Shown piece after piece: positions 51,531 through 60,909 of a stretch of DNA of 64,000 nt. Positions within the stretch are counted from its first letter, which is position 1; each line of letters begins with the position of its first letter. Source of the DNA: Pantoea agglomerans (GTDB taxonomy: Bacteria; Pseudomonadota; Gammaproteobacteria; Enterobacterales; Enterobacteriaceae); contig NZ_CP083808.1 of the NCBI RefSeq assembly GCF_020149765.1, positions 124,001-188,000 of the forward strand, read 5' to 3'. The notes under the pieces were generated by a model. The model saw nothing but the letters and a program-made list of their open reading frames with translations. It did no database searches and had not been told where the DNA came from. Position numbers and translations under genes: made by a program.

Positions 51531-52646
51531 ATGTTTCATCTGATTTTTAGTATACCGAGCTGGTATGTCATCCTACGTTTCCTGTTGCCGCTGGCGATGC
51601 CGCTGGCGTTGAAAATTCTTTTGTCGGTGCTGGTTTTGCTGGCGTCGCAATATCTGTTTATCAGCCGCTTTACCGCTGGCGGCATCTTTTCGCCGGAGAT
51701 GCCCCGCGCGCTGATTATCCTGTGCAACTGGGCGTTCAGCGCCGTTCTGTTTCTGGCGCTGCTGCAGATGCTGATCGACGCCGTCGCGTTGATATCGCTT
51801 TTAATCAGGCATCCGTTAGCCATTACGCCGATAGTGCGGGGTCTGGCGGCGCTGCTTGCCATGACGCTGGCGGCCGTGGGCGTACATCAGGCGATACGCG
51901 TGCCGCCGGTAAAAGATGTCGCTATCCGCATCAATAACCTTCCGCGCGAGTTTGAGGGCTACCAGCTCCTTCAGCTGACAGATCTGCACATTACCCGGCT
52001 CTTCAATGCCGGCTGGACCGCAGAGATGGTCAGGCGGGCAATGTCGCTCAACGTTAACCTGATCCTGATCACCGGCGATGTTATTGATGGAACCGTGCAG
52101 AACCGCAGAAAGGATGTGGAACCGCTGGCTAATCTTCACGCGCCAGACGGCGTTTACGCCGTTACCGGCAATCATGAATATTTCTTCGAGCAGCAGCGCT
52201 GGACCGAGCACCTTGCCTCGCTGGGCCTCTCTACCCTGCATAACAGCCACATTATTATCAGGCGGGGCGCAGCGGAGCTGGTTATCGCCGGCCTGCCTGA
52301 TATCTCCGCGCTGCGAAGAAAGGCGGACGGCCCCGATCTGACGATGGCGTTAAAAGGGGCGCCGAAAAACGCCCCGGTTATTTTACTCGACCACCAGCCG
52401 CGCAACGCGCGCAAGAATGCTCTGCAGCAGGTCGATTTACAGCTGTCGGGCCATACCCATGGCGGGCTGATCGTCGGCCTGGATCGGCTGTTTGCTAAGC
52501 CAAACGGCGGCTTTGTTTCCGGGCTCTACCAGGTAGACGGCATGCAGCTCTACGTCAACAACGGAACCGCACTCTGGCCCGGCGTAGCGGTAAGGCTAGG
52601 GCGGCCGTCAGAATTGACGCGCATTACGCTGCTGGGGAAAGAGTAG
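51531..52646 (+). CDS. Membrane-anchored metallophosphoesterase
   Basis: The 371-residue protein has three or four N-terminal TM helices (residues 10-120) and a calcineurin-like catalytic domain with all metal motifs: LTDLHI, GDVIDG, GNHEYF and SGHTHGG. Relatives such as YaeI/YkuE act on lipid or nucleotide phosphates at the inner membrane. AGGGAAG precedes the ATG. It is convergent with the hydrolase gene, with 3 bp between stops. The exact substrate is unknown. Confidence 0.88.
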   Translation: MFHLIFSIPSWYVILRFLLPLAMPLALKILLSVLVLLASQYLFISRFTAGGIFSPEMPRALIILCNWAFSAVLFLALLQMLIDAVALISLLIRHPLAITPIVRGLAALLAMTLAAVGVHQAIRVPPVKDVAIRINNLPREFEGYQLLQLTDLHITRLFNAGWTAEMVRRAMSLNVNLILITGDVIDGTVQNRRKDVEPLANLHAPDGVYAVTGNHEYFFEQQRWTEHLASLGLSTLHNSHIIIRRGAAELVIAGLPDISALRRKADGPDLTMALKGAPKNAPVILLDHQPRNARKNALQQVDLQLSGHTHGGLIVGLDRLFAKPNGGFVSGLYQVDGMQLYVNNGTALWPGVAVRLGRPSELTRITLLGKE

Positions 52647-52649
52647 CGG

Positions 52650-53576
52650 TTACAGACAGGCCTCAACAGGCTGGCTCTCTGATTCGGCGCAGCGGGTAAA
52701 AAACCGCGTTAAAGCGTCCGCAACGGCTTCGGGTTTTTCCTCAGGCAGGAAATGCCCGCAATCCTCCAGCGTTTCGCCTGCGACGTCAGCGGCAAACGCA
52801 TGCAGAATGGCCGACATATCCGGGATCGATCCCTGATCGGCGCTTAAACCCAGCACGGGCAGGGTGAGTTTGCCGTTTTGCGCCAGCGCCCGGTTTTGCT
52901 CAGCCGAGCGCGCCACCGAGCGGTAAAACGCCAGGCCCGCTCGCATGCCGCCGGGCGCGCCGTAAATTCGCAGGTATTCGGCCATTTCCTCTTCGCCGTA
53001 ACAGGCAGGATTAGCCGTTTTGGTCCAGAAAAACCATTCAAGATAGGCTCTTTCCCGCCCCTCAAGCAGGATTTCAGGCAGATCCGGCACGGCGTGAAAA
53101 GAGAAGTGCCAGGTCTTCCAGGCCGTTGGGGAGGTCGCAGGCAGTTTATCTGGCAGGGTTACGCCTGGGATGCCGGCATCCATCAGCGCCAGCGCCGCGA
53201 CCTCCCCAGGGAAGAGGTGCGCGTAGGGGAAGGCGACCCATGCGCCGACGTCATGGGCGGCGAGGCAGTATCGCCTGATACCAAGATGCGCCAGAAGATC
53301 GTGCGTGCGCTGCGCCACCGTCTGCGTGTCATAGCCATCAAGCGGGCGATCGCTGTCGCCCTGACCGGGCAAATCGAGCGCGATGATATGAAAACGGCGA
53401 CCCAGCAGCGGCATCACGTTGCGCCAGGCGTACCAGCTTTCTGGAAAACCCGCCAGCAGCACTACTGTCGGCTGCCCCGGCGCGCCGCCTTCGACGTAGT
53501 GAAAGCGTAACCCCCCGGCGGTGGCAAATTTGTGGCTGAATCCCGCTGGCGCGGACGGCATTGAACCATGAATCAT
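52650..53576 (-). CDS. Alpha/beta hydrolase with Asp nucleophile (epoxide hydrolase-like)
   Basis: The 308-residue protein has the oxyanion motif LLAGFPESWYAWR, the nucleophile elbow AAHDVGAW with Asp, and the final His in CGHFLPEE. An Asp nucleophile suggests epoxide hydrolase or dehalogenase chemistry. AAGGA lies 8 nt before the ATG at 53576; a TTG 21 bp upstream is less likely. It is 170 bp from the LysR gene on the same strand and may belong to the adjacent oxygenase cluster's function or be independent. Confidence 0.88.
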   Translation of the reverse strand: MIHGSMPSAPAGFSHKFATAGGLRFHYVEGGAPGQPTVVLLAGFPESWYAWRNVMPLLGRRFHIIALDLPGQGDSDRPLDGYDTQTVAQRTHDLLAHLGIRRYCLAAHDVGAWVAFPYAHLFPGEVAALALMDAGIPGVTLPDKLPATSPTAWKTWHFSFHAVPDLPEILLEGRERAYLEWFFWTKTANPACYGEEEMAEYLRIYGAPGGMRAGLAFYRSVARSAEQNRALAQNGKLTLPVLGLSADQGSIPDMSAILHAFAADVAGETLEDCGHFLPEEKPEAVADALTRFFTRCAESESQPVEACL

Positions 53577-53745
53577 GGCGTTGTTCCTTGCAGGCAAAGA
53601 GGTGAGGTAGCGCTACGGGTTGAAAACAGCAACATCATGCTGCCGGATTAAATTAGGAAACGATCGTATCCTAATTGTGGCTAACGGCGTGCGTCAAGCG
53701 CCAGCGTGACTTTTTTGCCGGAGGTGATTCCAGGCGTGCAGCCGA

Positions 53746-54633
53746 TTATATTTTTAGTTCTTTGATTAAAAAATCGATAAAGATCCGGCACTTAAGGCGG
53801 ATGCGGTGGTCGCCTGCATAGACTATGGTGATATCCTGCGCGGGTAAGGCGTAATCCGCAAAAAGCTGTATCAGCTTGCCTGCTTCACGCTCCTGGCGAA
53901 CCATCCATTCAGGCAGAACAGCAATACCCAGACCGGCAATGGCCATTGCCTTAATGGCGGTTGAGGAGTTGGAGTGATATTTCGCTACGGCGCGTATTTC
54001 TGTGTCCGTTCCGTCTTTGTGGCACAGCGTCCACTGCGTTGGCGTCTGTAAATTACTGTTAGCAATCCAGGGCGCGGCGTTTAAATCCTTGACAGAGGTG
54101 AGGGGATTATTTTTCAACCATTCAGGCGAGGCGACCAGCAGAATATTATAGCTGGCTAATTTTCTACTTTTTAATTCAGAATCCCGTAGTGTGCCAAGAC
54201 GAATTGCTAAATCAAGCCGGTCGGAAACTAAATCATTTAACGAGGAGTCGGCATAAAAGTTAATAGCCAGATTAGGGTGGAGCTGGCAGAAATCACCAAT
54301 TAGCGGAATGATATAGTTTTCGCCGAATTCCGTGGTTGAAGTAATATTTAATACGCCAGAGAGAGAGCGATGGCTGTCAGATACATTTTCCAGTGAACTC
54401 TGGATGTTAACGAATATTTCGCAGAAATCTCTGTAGAGCGCTTCACCGGCTTCTGTCAGGGTAATGCCGCGCGAGTTGCGGATCAGCAGCTGTACCTTCA
54501 GCACCTCTTCAAGCGATTTGACGTGAATGCTCGCCATGGCTTTGCTGATAAAGAGACGCTCTGCCGCGCGCGTGAAGGAACCGCAGTCCACGACCGCGAT
54601 AAATGTCTGAATTCGGTTTAAATGGTTAAACAT
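53746..54633 (-). CDS. LysR family regulator of the oxygenase/auxin cluster
   Basis: The 295-residue protein has the HTH in FTRAAERLFISKAMASIHVKSL and an effector domain; it is of the AaeR/CrgA-like group. It is divergent from the MFS-Rieske-IaaM-IaaH operon with only 90 bp between the two starts, so it very probably controls that operon, perhaps with tryptophan or an indole as effector. Its ribosome site is poor. The DNA is more AT-rich than most of the window, like the operon. Confidence 0.89.
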   Translation of the reverse strand: MFNHLNRIQTFIAVVDCGSFTRAAERLFISKAMASIHVKSLEEVLKVQLLIRNSRGITLTEAGEALYRDFCEIFVNIQSSLENVSDSHRSLSGVLNITSTTEFGENYIIPLIGDFCQLHPNLAINFYADSSLNDLVSDRLDLAIRLGTLRDSELKSRKLASYNILLVASPEWLKNNPLTSVKDLNAAPWIANSNLQTPTQWTLCHKDGTDTEIRAVAKYHSNSSTAIKAMAIAGLGIAVLPEWMVRQEREAGKLIQLFADYALPAQDITIVYAGDHRIRLKCRIFIDFLIKELKI

Positions 54634-54723
54634 TAACTGTTAATTTTAAGTAAACACCGCGTTTAATTTAATTTAATCGACTCTCAACGTCAAGCCGCCT
54701 TAGACTCCGCGTCGGAGGTCACA
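54634..54723. promoter_or_regulatory. Divergent LysR/operon promoter
   Basis: The 90-bp gap is AT-rich on the left with a repeating TTTAA unit (54662-54677 area), where LysR T-N11-A-type sites are expected. A GGAGGTCAC ribosome site just before 54724 belongs to the MFS gene. Confidence 0.55.
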
Positions 54724-56090
54724 ATGACATATCGCTATCGCATTGCTTTTGTTTTTCTTGCCGGTTTTTTATCGACTGTATCAATATATTTATGTCGGCT
54801 ATCGCGCTGCCTGACATATCGCGCGAGCTGCAGGTCTCAGCTTCCAGCGTGGCCTGGGTTGCTAATAGCTATATTCTGGGCTTAACGCTCATTATTCCTC
54901 TCAGCCACTGGCTTGCCAGCCGCTTTGGCGCGCGACTGACGATGGCAGCCTCAATGCTGATATTCTCTACTGGCGCACTGCTGTCGGGATTTGCCGACCA
55001 CTTTGGCAGCCTGGTGTTATTCCGTTTTATCCAGGGCGTGGGCGGAGGCTTGCTGATCCCTGTAGGACAGGCGTTGACCTTTGGCCTGTTTAAAAAAGAG
55101 GAAAGAGCAAAAATTTCTACCCTGGTGATGGCTGTTGCGCTTATTGCTCCCGCTATTTCACCGGCTGCCGGCGGTGCAATTGTCGACCATCTCTCCTGGC
55201 GCTGGGTCTTCCTTTGCAATATACCTTTCAGCCTCGTGACCGCTGCGCTGGCGCTGCTGTGGATTAAACCTGAAAAAAGCGCGGCGCCACGGCCCGATAT
55301 CCTTGGCCTGATCATTATCAGCCTGGCGCTGACGGCTCTGCTGTCAGGCCTCTCTTTGTATGCGGACTCTGCTCACCAGAGCCTGCCTCTGGGGCTGGTT
55401 ATAGCGGGTATAGCGCTGGCATTTGCCTATTTTCTGCACTACCGCCGCCAGGCTAACCCGGTGCTGGATTTAAGCGTGCTTAGCAATGCGCATATGCGCT
55501 TTTCTGTCATCGTTTATTACGCGGTGCCGGGCATTTTCACCGGGGTCAACCTGCTTAATATTTTTTTCGTGCAGGAGGTACTCGGCTGGACAGCGAGCGA
55601 AACGGGTCTGCTGATGGTGCTCTATGCGGGCGGCTCTTTCTGCGCGATGACGCTTTGCGGCCGTTTATATAACCGCACCGGCGCCGCGCCGCTTTTTCTG
55701 GCGGGCTTGCTGCTTCACGCCGCCGGTATAGCGGTGCTGTCGGTAACCGAGGCGTCGCACGACCTGCTGTTTCTTGTTTGCGCTTATCTGCTTATGGGAA
55801 CCGGGGGTGGCATAGCGGCCAATACGGCTCAAACCACCGCAATGATGGATTTTGAAGGGGATCGCCTTGCTCGCGCCAGCACCATCTGGAATCTGAACCG
55901 GCAAATCTCTTTCAGCACAGGCGCAGCGGTTTTCACCCTGTTATTCAACCTGCTGCAGAAGTCCACAACGCTGACGTCTGCCTACCATTCCGTGTTTCTT
56001 ATTGCCGCCGGGCTGGGGTTACTTCCTCTGCTCGGACTCATGAATCTTAGCCAAAAATCGGAGCTCCTATGCGATCGGAAAGAGAGTTAA
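54724..56090 (+). pseudogene. MFS transporter (DHA2-type) with frameshift near its start
   Basis: A strong ribosome site (GGAGG) and ATG at 54724 open MTYRYRIAFVFLAGF, a perfect first half of TM1. After the T6 run at 54765-54770 the frame is lost. Adding one T restores GFFIDCINIFMSAIALPDIS, the usual DHA2 TM1 with its Asp, and the frame then runs to 56090. DHA2-type features follow: SRELQVSASSVAWVANSYIL and the motif A-like WLASRFGARL. An internal ATG at 54792 could yield a 432-residue protein lacking half of TM1. It heads the cluster operon and probably exports its product or a toxic intermediate. The 3' end overlaps the next gene by 22 bp. See the other T-run lesion at 49.8 kb. Confidence 0.87.
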
Positions 56091-56476
56091 TCGCCCACTA
56101 TAGCGTGACTGAACTGCATCAGTGGATTGAAGAGGTATTTACCGGCCGCGCAGGCTATCCCTCTGCCCTGGAGCGGCTGCTCGCCAGCTTTAGCACATCA
56201 TTTAGCATGGTCACCATGAAGGGGCAGATCATCGGTTTGTCCGAGGTGGAGAATCTGTTTCGCAACAACAAGGGATCGCGTCCCGGTCTGCGTATTGAGA
56301 CTGACGCCTGCGAAACGCTCGCCCAAACGGACACCTCAGTGACCTGTCGCTACCGCGAAACGCATTATGAGCAAGGCAACACGCATGTCCGCTGGTCGAT
56401 CGCCATTATTGAGTTTGAGGCAGGCCGACCTTACTGGCGCTATCTGCAGGAAACGGCGGTAGCGGAAGCGTTATGA
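56069..56476 (+). CDS. NTF2-like (SnoaL/DUF4440-type) small protein
   Basis: The 135-residue protein shows an NTF2-like alternation: an N-terminal helix, a core SFSTSFSMVTMKGQIIGLSE, and strands ending YWRYLQETAV. Proteins of this fold act as small enzymes, as isomerase/cyclase partners, or as beta subunits of ring-hydroxylating oxygenases. It is not the RO beta subunit, which is a separate gene further on. It overlaps its upstream neighbour by 22 bp and the next gene by 4 bp, so it is translated with the cluster. The role is unknown. Confidence 0.65.
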   Translation: MRSERELIAHYSVTELHQWIEEVFTGRAGYPSALERLLASFSTSFSMVTMKGQIIGLSEVENLFRNNKGSRPGLRIETDACETLAQTDTSVTCRYRETHYEQGNTHVRWSIAIIEFEAGRPYWRYLQETAVAEAL

Positions 56477-57411
56477 AGCAGTTTGCCATCACGACTATTC
56501 GTTCCGTAGGCGAAGCCGTTCGGGAGTTCACGCTTGACGCGGATAACAATGAGCTGGCTTTGCTGACGCCGGGAGCGCACTACCGCTGGCAAATGCCTGA
56601 TGCGATCGGCACGCGGAGTTATTCCTGCGTCATGCTGGCGCTGCCCGCGCCCACGCTGACATTTGCTGTTCGTCTCTCCCCAGGCTCGTTAAGCAGCGGC
56701 TATCTGTCAGGTCTGGCGGAGGGGGATATCGTCACGCTGGAGGGGCCGTTCAACTCTTTTCCACAGCTGTCCGCGCCGTTAAATGGAAGAGATATCGTTA
56801 TCGCCGGCGGGATTGGGGTTACGCCCCTGACGGGCGTGGTTGCTCGTCTGGTCGCTGCCGGGCGCCAGCCTGAATGCCATTACTTTGCTTCTTCCCGATC
56901 TCAGGCGGCCTACGCGGATCCCCTGGAGAGTCTGCTGCAAGAGCGGTTTCACTTACACACCGCAGAAGGTCCCCGCATCACTATTGATGCGTTACTGGGA
57001 AAGCTGCAGCGCAACGATCGTATCCACGTTTGCGGACCGACGCGTCTGCTGAGTGCGGTGCTGGACTACTGCGATGCCCATGATTTCCCCCGCAGCCATC
57101 TCGCCTTTGAAATCTTTAACGCGCCTCCGGCCGAGGCCGAAGCGGGCGGGTATGAGGTCGAGGCAGCAGAGAGTGGCGTAAGGTTTTATGTCACTCGCGG
57201 TCAGTCTCTGCTGGACGCGCTGGAAGAGGCCGGTCTGGAGCCGCTTTACGATTGCCGAAGAGGGGAATGCGGACTCTGCGCGCTGGAAGTCATTGAGGGG
57301 GAGGTCGAGCACCACGACTTTATTATGACGCCGCAGGAAGCCGCAACCAGTCGGACTATTTATCCCTGCGTTTCCCGAGCCAAAGGAAGCGTTCTCAAAT
57401 TAGCTTTATGA
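56473..57411 (+). CDS. Oxygenase reductase: FAD/NAD domain plus 2Fe-2S ferredoxin (class IA type)
   Basis: The 312-residue protein has an N-terminal flavin domain (RSYSCVMLALP; LSSGYLSGLAEGD), an NAD domain (VIAGGIGVTPLTG at about 107-118; HVCGPTRLL), and a C-terminal plant-type 2Fe-2S domain with CRRGECGLCALE and the final Cys in YPCVSRA. This is the arrangement of phthalate dioxygenase reductase/VanB. It supplies electrons from NAD(P)H to the oxygenase encoded next, with a 4-bp overlap at each end. It needs no separate ferredoxin, and none is present. Confidence 0.92.
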   Translation: MKQFAITTIRSVGEAVREFTLDADNNELALLTPGAHYRWQMPDAIGTRSYSCVMLALPAPTLTFAVRLSPGSLSSGYLSGLAEGDIVTLEGPFNSFPQLSAPLNGRDIVIAGGIGVTPLTGVVARLVAAGRQPECHYFASSRSQAAYADPLESLLQERFHLHTAEGPRITIDALLGKLQRNDRIHVCGPTRLLSAVLDYCDAHDFPRSHLAFEIFNAPPAEAEAGGYEVEAAESGVRFYVTRGQSLLDALEEAGLEPLYDCRRGECGLCALEVIEGEVEHHDFIMTPQEAATSRTIYPCVSRAKGSVLKLAL

Positions 57412-58715
57412 GTGATGCCATGAACCCCAATACCCTTTTTCGCGGCAGCGAAATTCATAAATCCGCCTACCTTGATCAGACGCTTTTTCTCACTGAACAA
57501 AAAACGGTCTTTGCACAAAGCTGGCTTTATCTGTGCCACGCCAGCCAGCTCCCTGCTGCGGGGGACTATGTCACCGTTGAGCTTGCTGCTCAGCCCCTGG
57601 TCGCTATTCGTCAAAAAGCAGGGGATATCACCGTTCTGTTTAACCGTTGCCCGCACAAAGGCGTCAAGGTATTAGCGGAGTCCTCAGGCAATTGCGGTCG
57701 GTTTCTACGCTGCCCTTACCATGCATGGACCTTTAAGCCGTCAGGTGAACTGCTGAGCATTCCGGTGAAAAATGAATACGATCCCTGCGTGATCGCCGCG
57801 TGTGAAGCGGGCCACGGCATGGCACGAGTCGAAAATGTTGTGGTTTACCGCGATTTCATTTTTGTGCGTCTGAGTCAGCACGGCCTCTCCTTTGAGGAAT
57901 TTTACGGCGATTCGCTTTCCACTCTGGACAATATGGTCGATCGCTCTCCCGCTGGCCAGCTGCGGGTAGTCGGCGCGCCGTTGCGCCATCGCCATCGCTG
58001 CAACTGGAAAATGGTGATGGACAATCAGACTGACACTTGTCATCCAATGGTGGCGCATGAGTCTTCAGCAGGTGAAGCCGTTAATCTCTGGGCGCAGTCA
58101 GAGCGGCAGGCTGAACAACCGATGGCGGTGGAGCTCTTTTCTCCGTTTATGTCGTCGCACGCCTTCTTCGCTGAAATGGGGATTCGCACCTGGCCAAACG
58201 GGCATGGACATACAGGAACGCGTAATTCAATCCATAAAGATTATTCCGCTATCCCCGGTTACTGGGAAAGCATGGTTGAAAGCTATGGCGAAACGCGGGC
58301 ACGGCAAATCCTCGATGATACCCGCCACAATACCGTCTACTTTCCCAACCTGATGGTGAAAGGCCCGATACAAACGCTCCGTATTATTCGTCCCGTCTCG
58401 GCCAGCGAGACGCTGGTGGAATCCTGGATTCTGGAGCTGGTTGGCGCACCGCAACAGATGCTGGAACGAACCGTTCAATACAATAACCTGATCAATTCGC
58501 CCTGTTCGATGGTGGCGCATGACGATGTAGAGATGTATGAACGCGCGACGGAGGGGCTGCAAAGCCAGGGGAGTGAGTGGGTCAATATCGCCCGCCTCTA
58601 CCAGGCGGATGAACAGTGGAACAGAACAACCGTCACCTCAGGAACCAGTGAGATTGCAATGAGAAACTTCTATGCCATGTGGCAGCATATGCTGGAGGGG
58701 AAACATGTCTCCTGA
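57408..58715 (+). CDS. Rieske non-haem iron oxygenase, alpha subunit
   Basis: The 435-residue catalytic subunit has the Rieske centre CPHKG (Cys81, His83) and CPYHAW (Cys102, His105), then the mononuclear iron site DNQTDTCHPMVAH with His212, His217 and the bridging Asp209; the last iron ligand is a distal Asp. It adds both oxygen atoms, or one, to an aromatic ring. With a separate beta subunit it should be an alpha3beta3 enzyme. The substrate cannot be told; the operon context (tryptophan monooxygenase, indoleacetamide hydrolase) points to an indole or phenylacetic compound. It overlaps the reductase by 4 bp. Confidence 0.92.
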   Translation: MSDAMNPNTLFRGSEIHKSAYLDQTLFLTEQKTVFAQSWLYLCHASQLPAAGDYVTVELAAQPLVAIRQKAGDITVLFNRCPHKGVKVLAESSGNCGRFLRCPYHAWTFKPSGELLSIPVKNEYDPCVIAACEAGHGMARVENVVVYRDFIFVRLSQHGLSFEEFYGDSLSTLDNMVDRSPAGQLRVVGAPLRHRHRCNWKMVMDNQTDTCHPMVAHESSAGEAVNLWAQSERQAEQPMAVELFSPFMSSHAFFAEMGIRTWPNGHGHTGTRNSIHKDYSAIPGYWESMVESYGETRARQILDDTRHNTVYFPNLMVKGPIQTLRIIRPVSASETLVESWILELVGAPQQMLERTVQYNNLINSPCSMVAHDDVEMYERATEGLQSQGSEWVNIARLYQADEQWNRTTVTSGTSEIAMRNFYAMWQHMLEGKHVS

Positions 58716-59187
58716 AGGTGTTTATAACGCGCTGACCGACCTGATCTATTACGAAGCTGAGCTGCTGGACGAGCAAAACTACGATGCATGGATGGCGCTT
58801 CTCTCTGAGGATTACACCTGGTGGATGCCCCTGCGCCACGGCCAGCCCGATCCGTTAACCGAGTCATCGCTGCTTTATGAAGATCGTTTTGTCACGCAGC
58901 TGCGCGTTAATCGCCTGCGCAGCGCACGTAATTTTTCTCAGCAGCCTAAAAGCCGCAGCCAGCACCTGCTGCAGCGGCCGGTAATTGCCTGGCGTGAAGG
59001 CGAGGCAAATGCGACAGCCGTCACCCGGCTTATCTACAGCGAAAGCCGCGGGGAGCAAGAGTGGCACTATGCTGCCCGCATTGAGCATGCGTTTCGTCTG
59101 GTGGAAGGGCAATGGCTAATCGCTGCGCGCAAAACGATTTTGCTCAATCTTGAACGCCCTCTCGACAGCCTGCAGTTAATCATCTGA
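58705..59187 (+). CDS. Rieske oxygenase beta subunit
   Basis: The 160-residue protein has the NTF2-like beta-subunit core (IYYEAELLDEQNYDAWMALL; YTWWMPLR; YAARIEHAFRL). GGAGGGG before the ATG at 58705 decides the start over an in-frame read from 58672. It overlaps the alpha gene by 11 bp. It stabilises the alpha3beta3 hexamer and is not catalytic. Confidence 0.91.
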   Translation: MSPEGVYNALTDLIYYEAELLDEQNYDAWMALLSEDYTWWMPLRHGQPDPLTESSLLYEDRFVTQLRVNRLRSARNFSQQPKSRSQHLLQRPVIAWREGEANATAVTRLIYSESRGEQEWHYAARIEHAFRLVEGQWLIAARKTILLNLERPLDSLQLII

Positions 59188-59195
59188 GAACACCT

Positions 59196-60896
59196 ATGAC
59201 ATCTCCATCACATGAAAACGGGGCGGCGCAGGCTTTTCCCTATATTGATACGCTGTTTGATTACGGTGATTTTCTTGCGCGAGCGGCGTCGCTGGGGGGT
59301 ATTGGCCAGTGTCCAGAGCGTGAGCGCGCGCCTCGCGTCGCAATTATCGGTGCTGGCTTAAGCGGGTTAATCGCCGCGCGTGAGTTGCTTCGGGCGGGGA
59401 TCCGCCACGTCACGCTGTTTGAAGCTGAGCAGGGCGGCTATGGTGGACGCCTGCTCAGCCAGCGCTTTGATCCTTCAATGCCGCACTATATTGCTGAAAT
59501 GGGCGCTATGCGCTTTCCTCCCACAGAGGTTGGGCTATTTCACTATTTAAACCATTTCGCTATCGATACCGCTTCGGTTTTTCCCGATCCTGGCATTGTC
59601 GATACCGAAATCCACTACCAGGGAGAGGCATTTGCCTGGCGTGCCGGCGAGCCGCCGCCAGCGCTGTTTCAGAAAGTCGATCGCGGATGGCGCGCCTTTA
59701 TAAAAGAGGGCGTTACCCTGGATAACGGCAGGGTACTGGTTGCGCCAGCCTCTATCACGCAGGCGCTGAAAGCGGGAAGGCTCGCGGACGCAAAAGAGGC
59801 ATGGCAATGTTATCTGGATGTGTTTAGCGACAGCTGTTTTTACTCTGCGCTGGTACGCATTTTCACCGGCAAAAACCCGCCCGGCGGAGAGCCCTGGCTT
59901 AAACCCACCGATTTTGCCCTGTTTGGATCGCTTGGCATTGGTTCCGGTGGTTTTCAGCCCGTTTTTCGTGCGGCCTTCATGGAGATCATGCGGCTGGTGG
60001 TCAATGGCCTGGAAGAGGATCAGCGGCTGGTGCCCGCCGGTATTGCCACGCTCACTAACCGCATGGGCGAGGAGCGTATCGCCGGTCAGATGCTGTCAGA
60101 CCGCATCCTGTATCAAAAAGTTACCGCCATCGAGGAGCGTGACGATAAGCGGTTCGACGTGGTGACCGCCGAGGGCGGCGCTACCCAGTTTGACCGGGTC
60201 ATTGTTACGGTATCAACGCGTGCGATGCAGATCGCTCTGAAGCTCTCTCAGCGCCCGCAGTGGCTGTCGCCAGAGGTCTCGCGAGCGATAAATGAGACGC
60301 ATCTTATCGGTTCATCGAAACTTTTCTTGCTCACCAGGGAGAAGTTTTGGCTGAAGGAGACGCTGCCGCACACCATTCTCACCGATACGCTCGCAAAAGG
60401 GGTCTACTGCCTTGACTACCAGCCAGACGATCCTGAGGGGCACGGCGTCGTACTGATCAGCTATACGTGGGAAGATGATTCGCACAAGCTGGTCACGCTT
60501 AAAGATAAACAGGCACGCCTGGCAAGGCTGGTAGAGGAGCTGAGCCAGACCGCGCCAGAGTTTGCCCGCCACCTTGTTCCTATGGATAACGATCCCAAAT
60601 TTATTCTGGAGTATGACTGGCTTACTCACCCTCTCGCGATGGGGGCGTTCAAACTGAACTATCCGGGTGACGACCGTTATTCAGAAGCGCTTTTTTTCCA
60701 GTTCCAGAGCGCGGCGAGTGCTGACACCGATAAAGGGATATACCTCGCAGGATGCAGCTGTTCCTTTACCGGAGGTTGGGCGGAAGGGGCCGTACAGACG
60801 GGGATCAATGCGGCCTGCGCCGCTATCGCTAGTCTGGGGGGGACGTTGATATCCCGTAATCCGCTGCACGCTATGGCGCGCCATTTTCACTACTGA
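59196..60896 (+). CDS. iaaM: Tryptophan 2-monooxygenase (IaaM)
   Basis: The 566-residue flavoprotein converts L-tryptophan with O2 to indole-3-acetamide and CO2, and in the family also accepts phenylalanine. It has the FAD fingerprint IIGAGLSGLIAARELLRAG (from residue 50), then IAEMGAMRFPP with Arg106, the likely substrate carboxylate ligand, and the C-terminal LAGCSCSFTGGWAEGAVQT with the conserved Trp. Length and these blocks match IaaM of Pseudomonas savastanoi; the plant tumour TMO is longer. It is 8 bp after the oxygenase beta gene and 13 bp before the amidase, so it is expressed together with both. Confidence 0.93.
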   Translation: MTSPSHENGAAQAFPYIDTLFDYGDFLARAASLGGIGQCPERERAPRVAIIGAGLSGLIAARELLRAGIRHVTLFEAEQGGYGGRLLSQRFDPSMPHYIAEMGAMRFPPTEVGLFHYLNHFAIDTASVFPDPGIVDTEIHYQGEAFAWRAGEPPPALFQKVDRGWRAFIKEGVTLDNGRVLVAPASITQALKAGRLADAKEAWQCYLDVFSDSCFYSALVRIFTGKNPPGGEPWLKPTDFALFGSLGIGSGGFQPVFRAAFMEIMRLVVNGLEEDQRLVPAGIATLTNRMGEERIAGQMLSDRILYQKVTAIEERDDKRFDVVTAEGGATQFDRVIVTVSTRAMQIALKLSQRPQWLSPEVSRAINETHLIGSSKLFLLTREKFWLKETLPHTILTDTLAKGVYCLDYQPDDPEGHGVVLISYTWEDDSHKLVTLKDKQARLARLVEELSQTAPEFARHLVPMDNDPKFILEYDWLTHPLAMGAFKLNYPGDDRYSEALFFQFQSAASADTDKGIYLAGCSCSFTGGWAEGAVQTGINAACAAIASLGGTLISRNPLHAMARHFHY

Positions 60897-60909
60897 GAGC
60901 GACACGTTC

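Noticed and set aside
56069..56476. The NTF2-like gene as the Rieske beta subunit
   Set aside because: A better beta subunit, with the family core and position directly after alpha, is encoded at 58705-59187.
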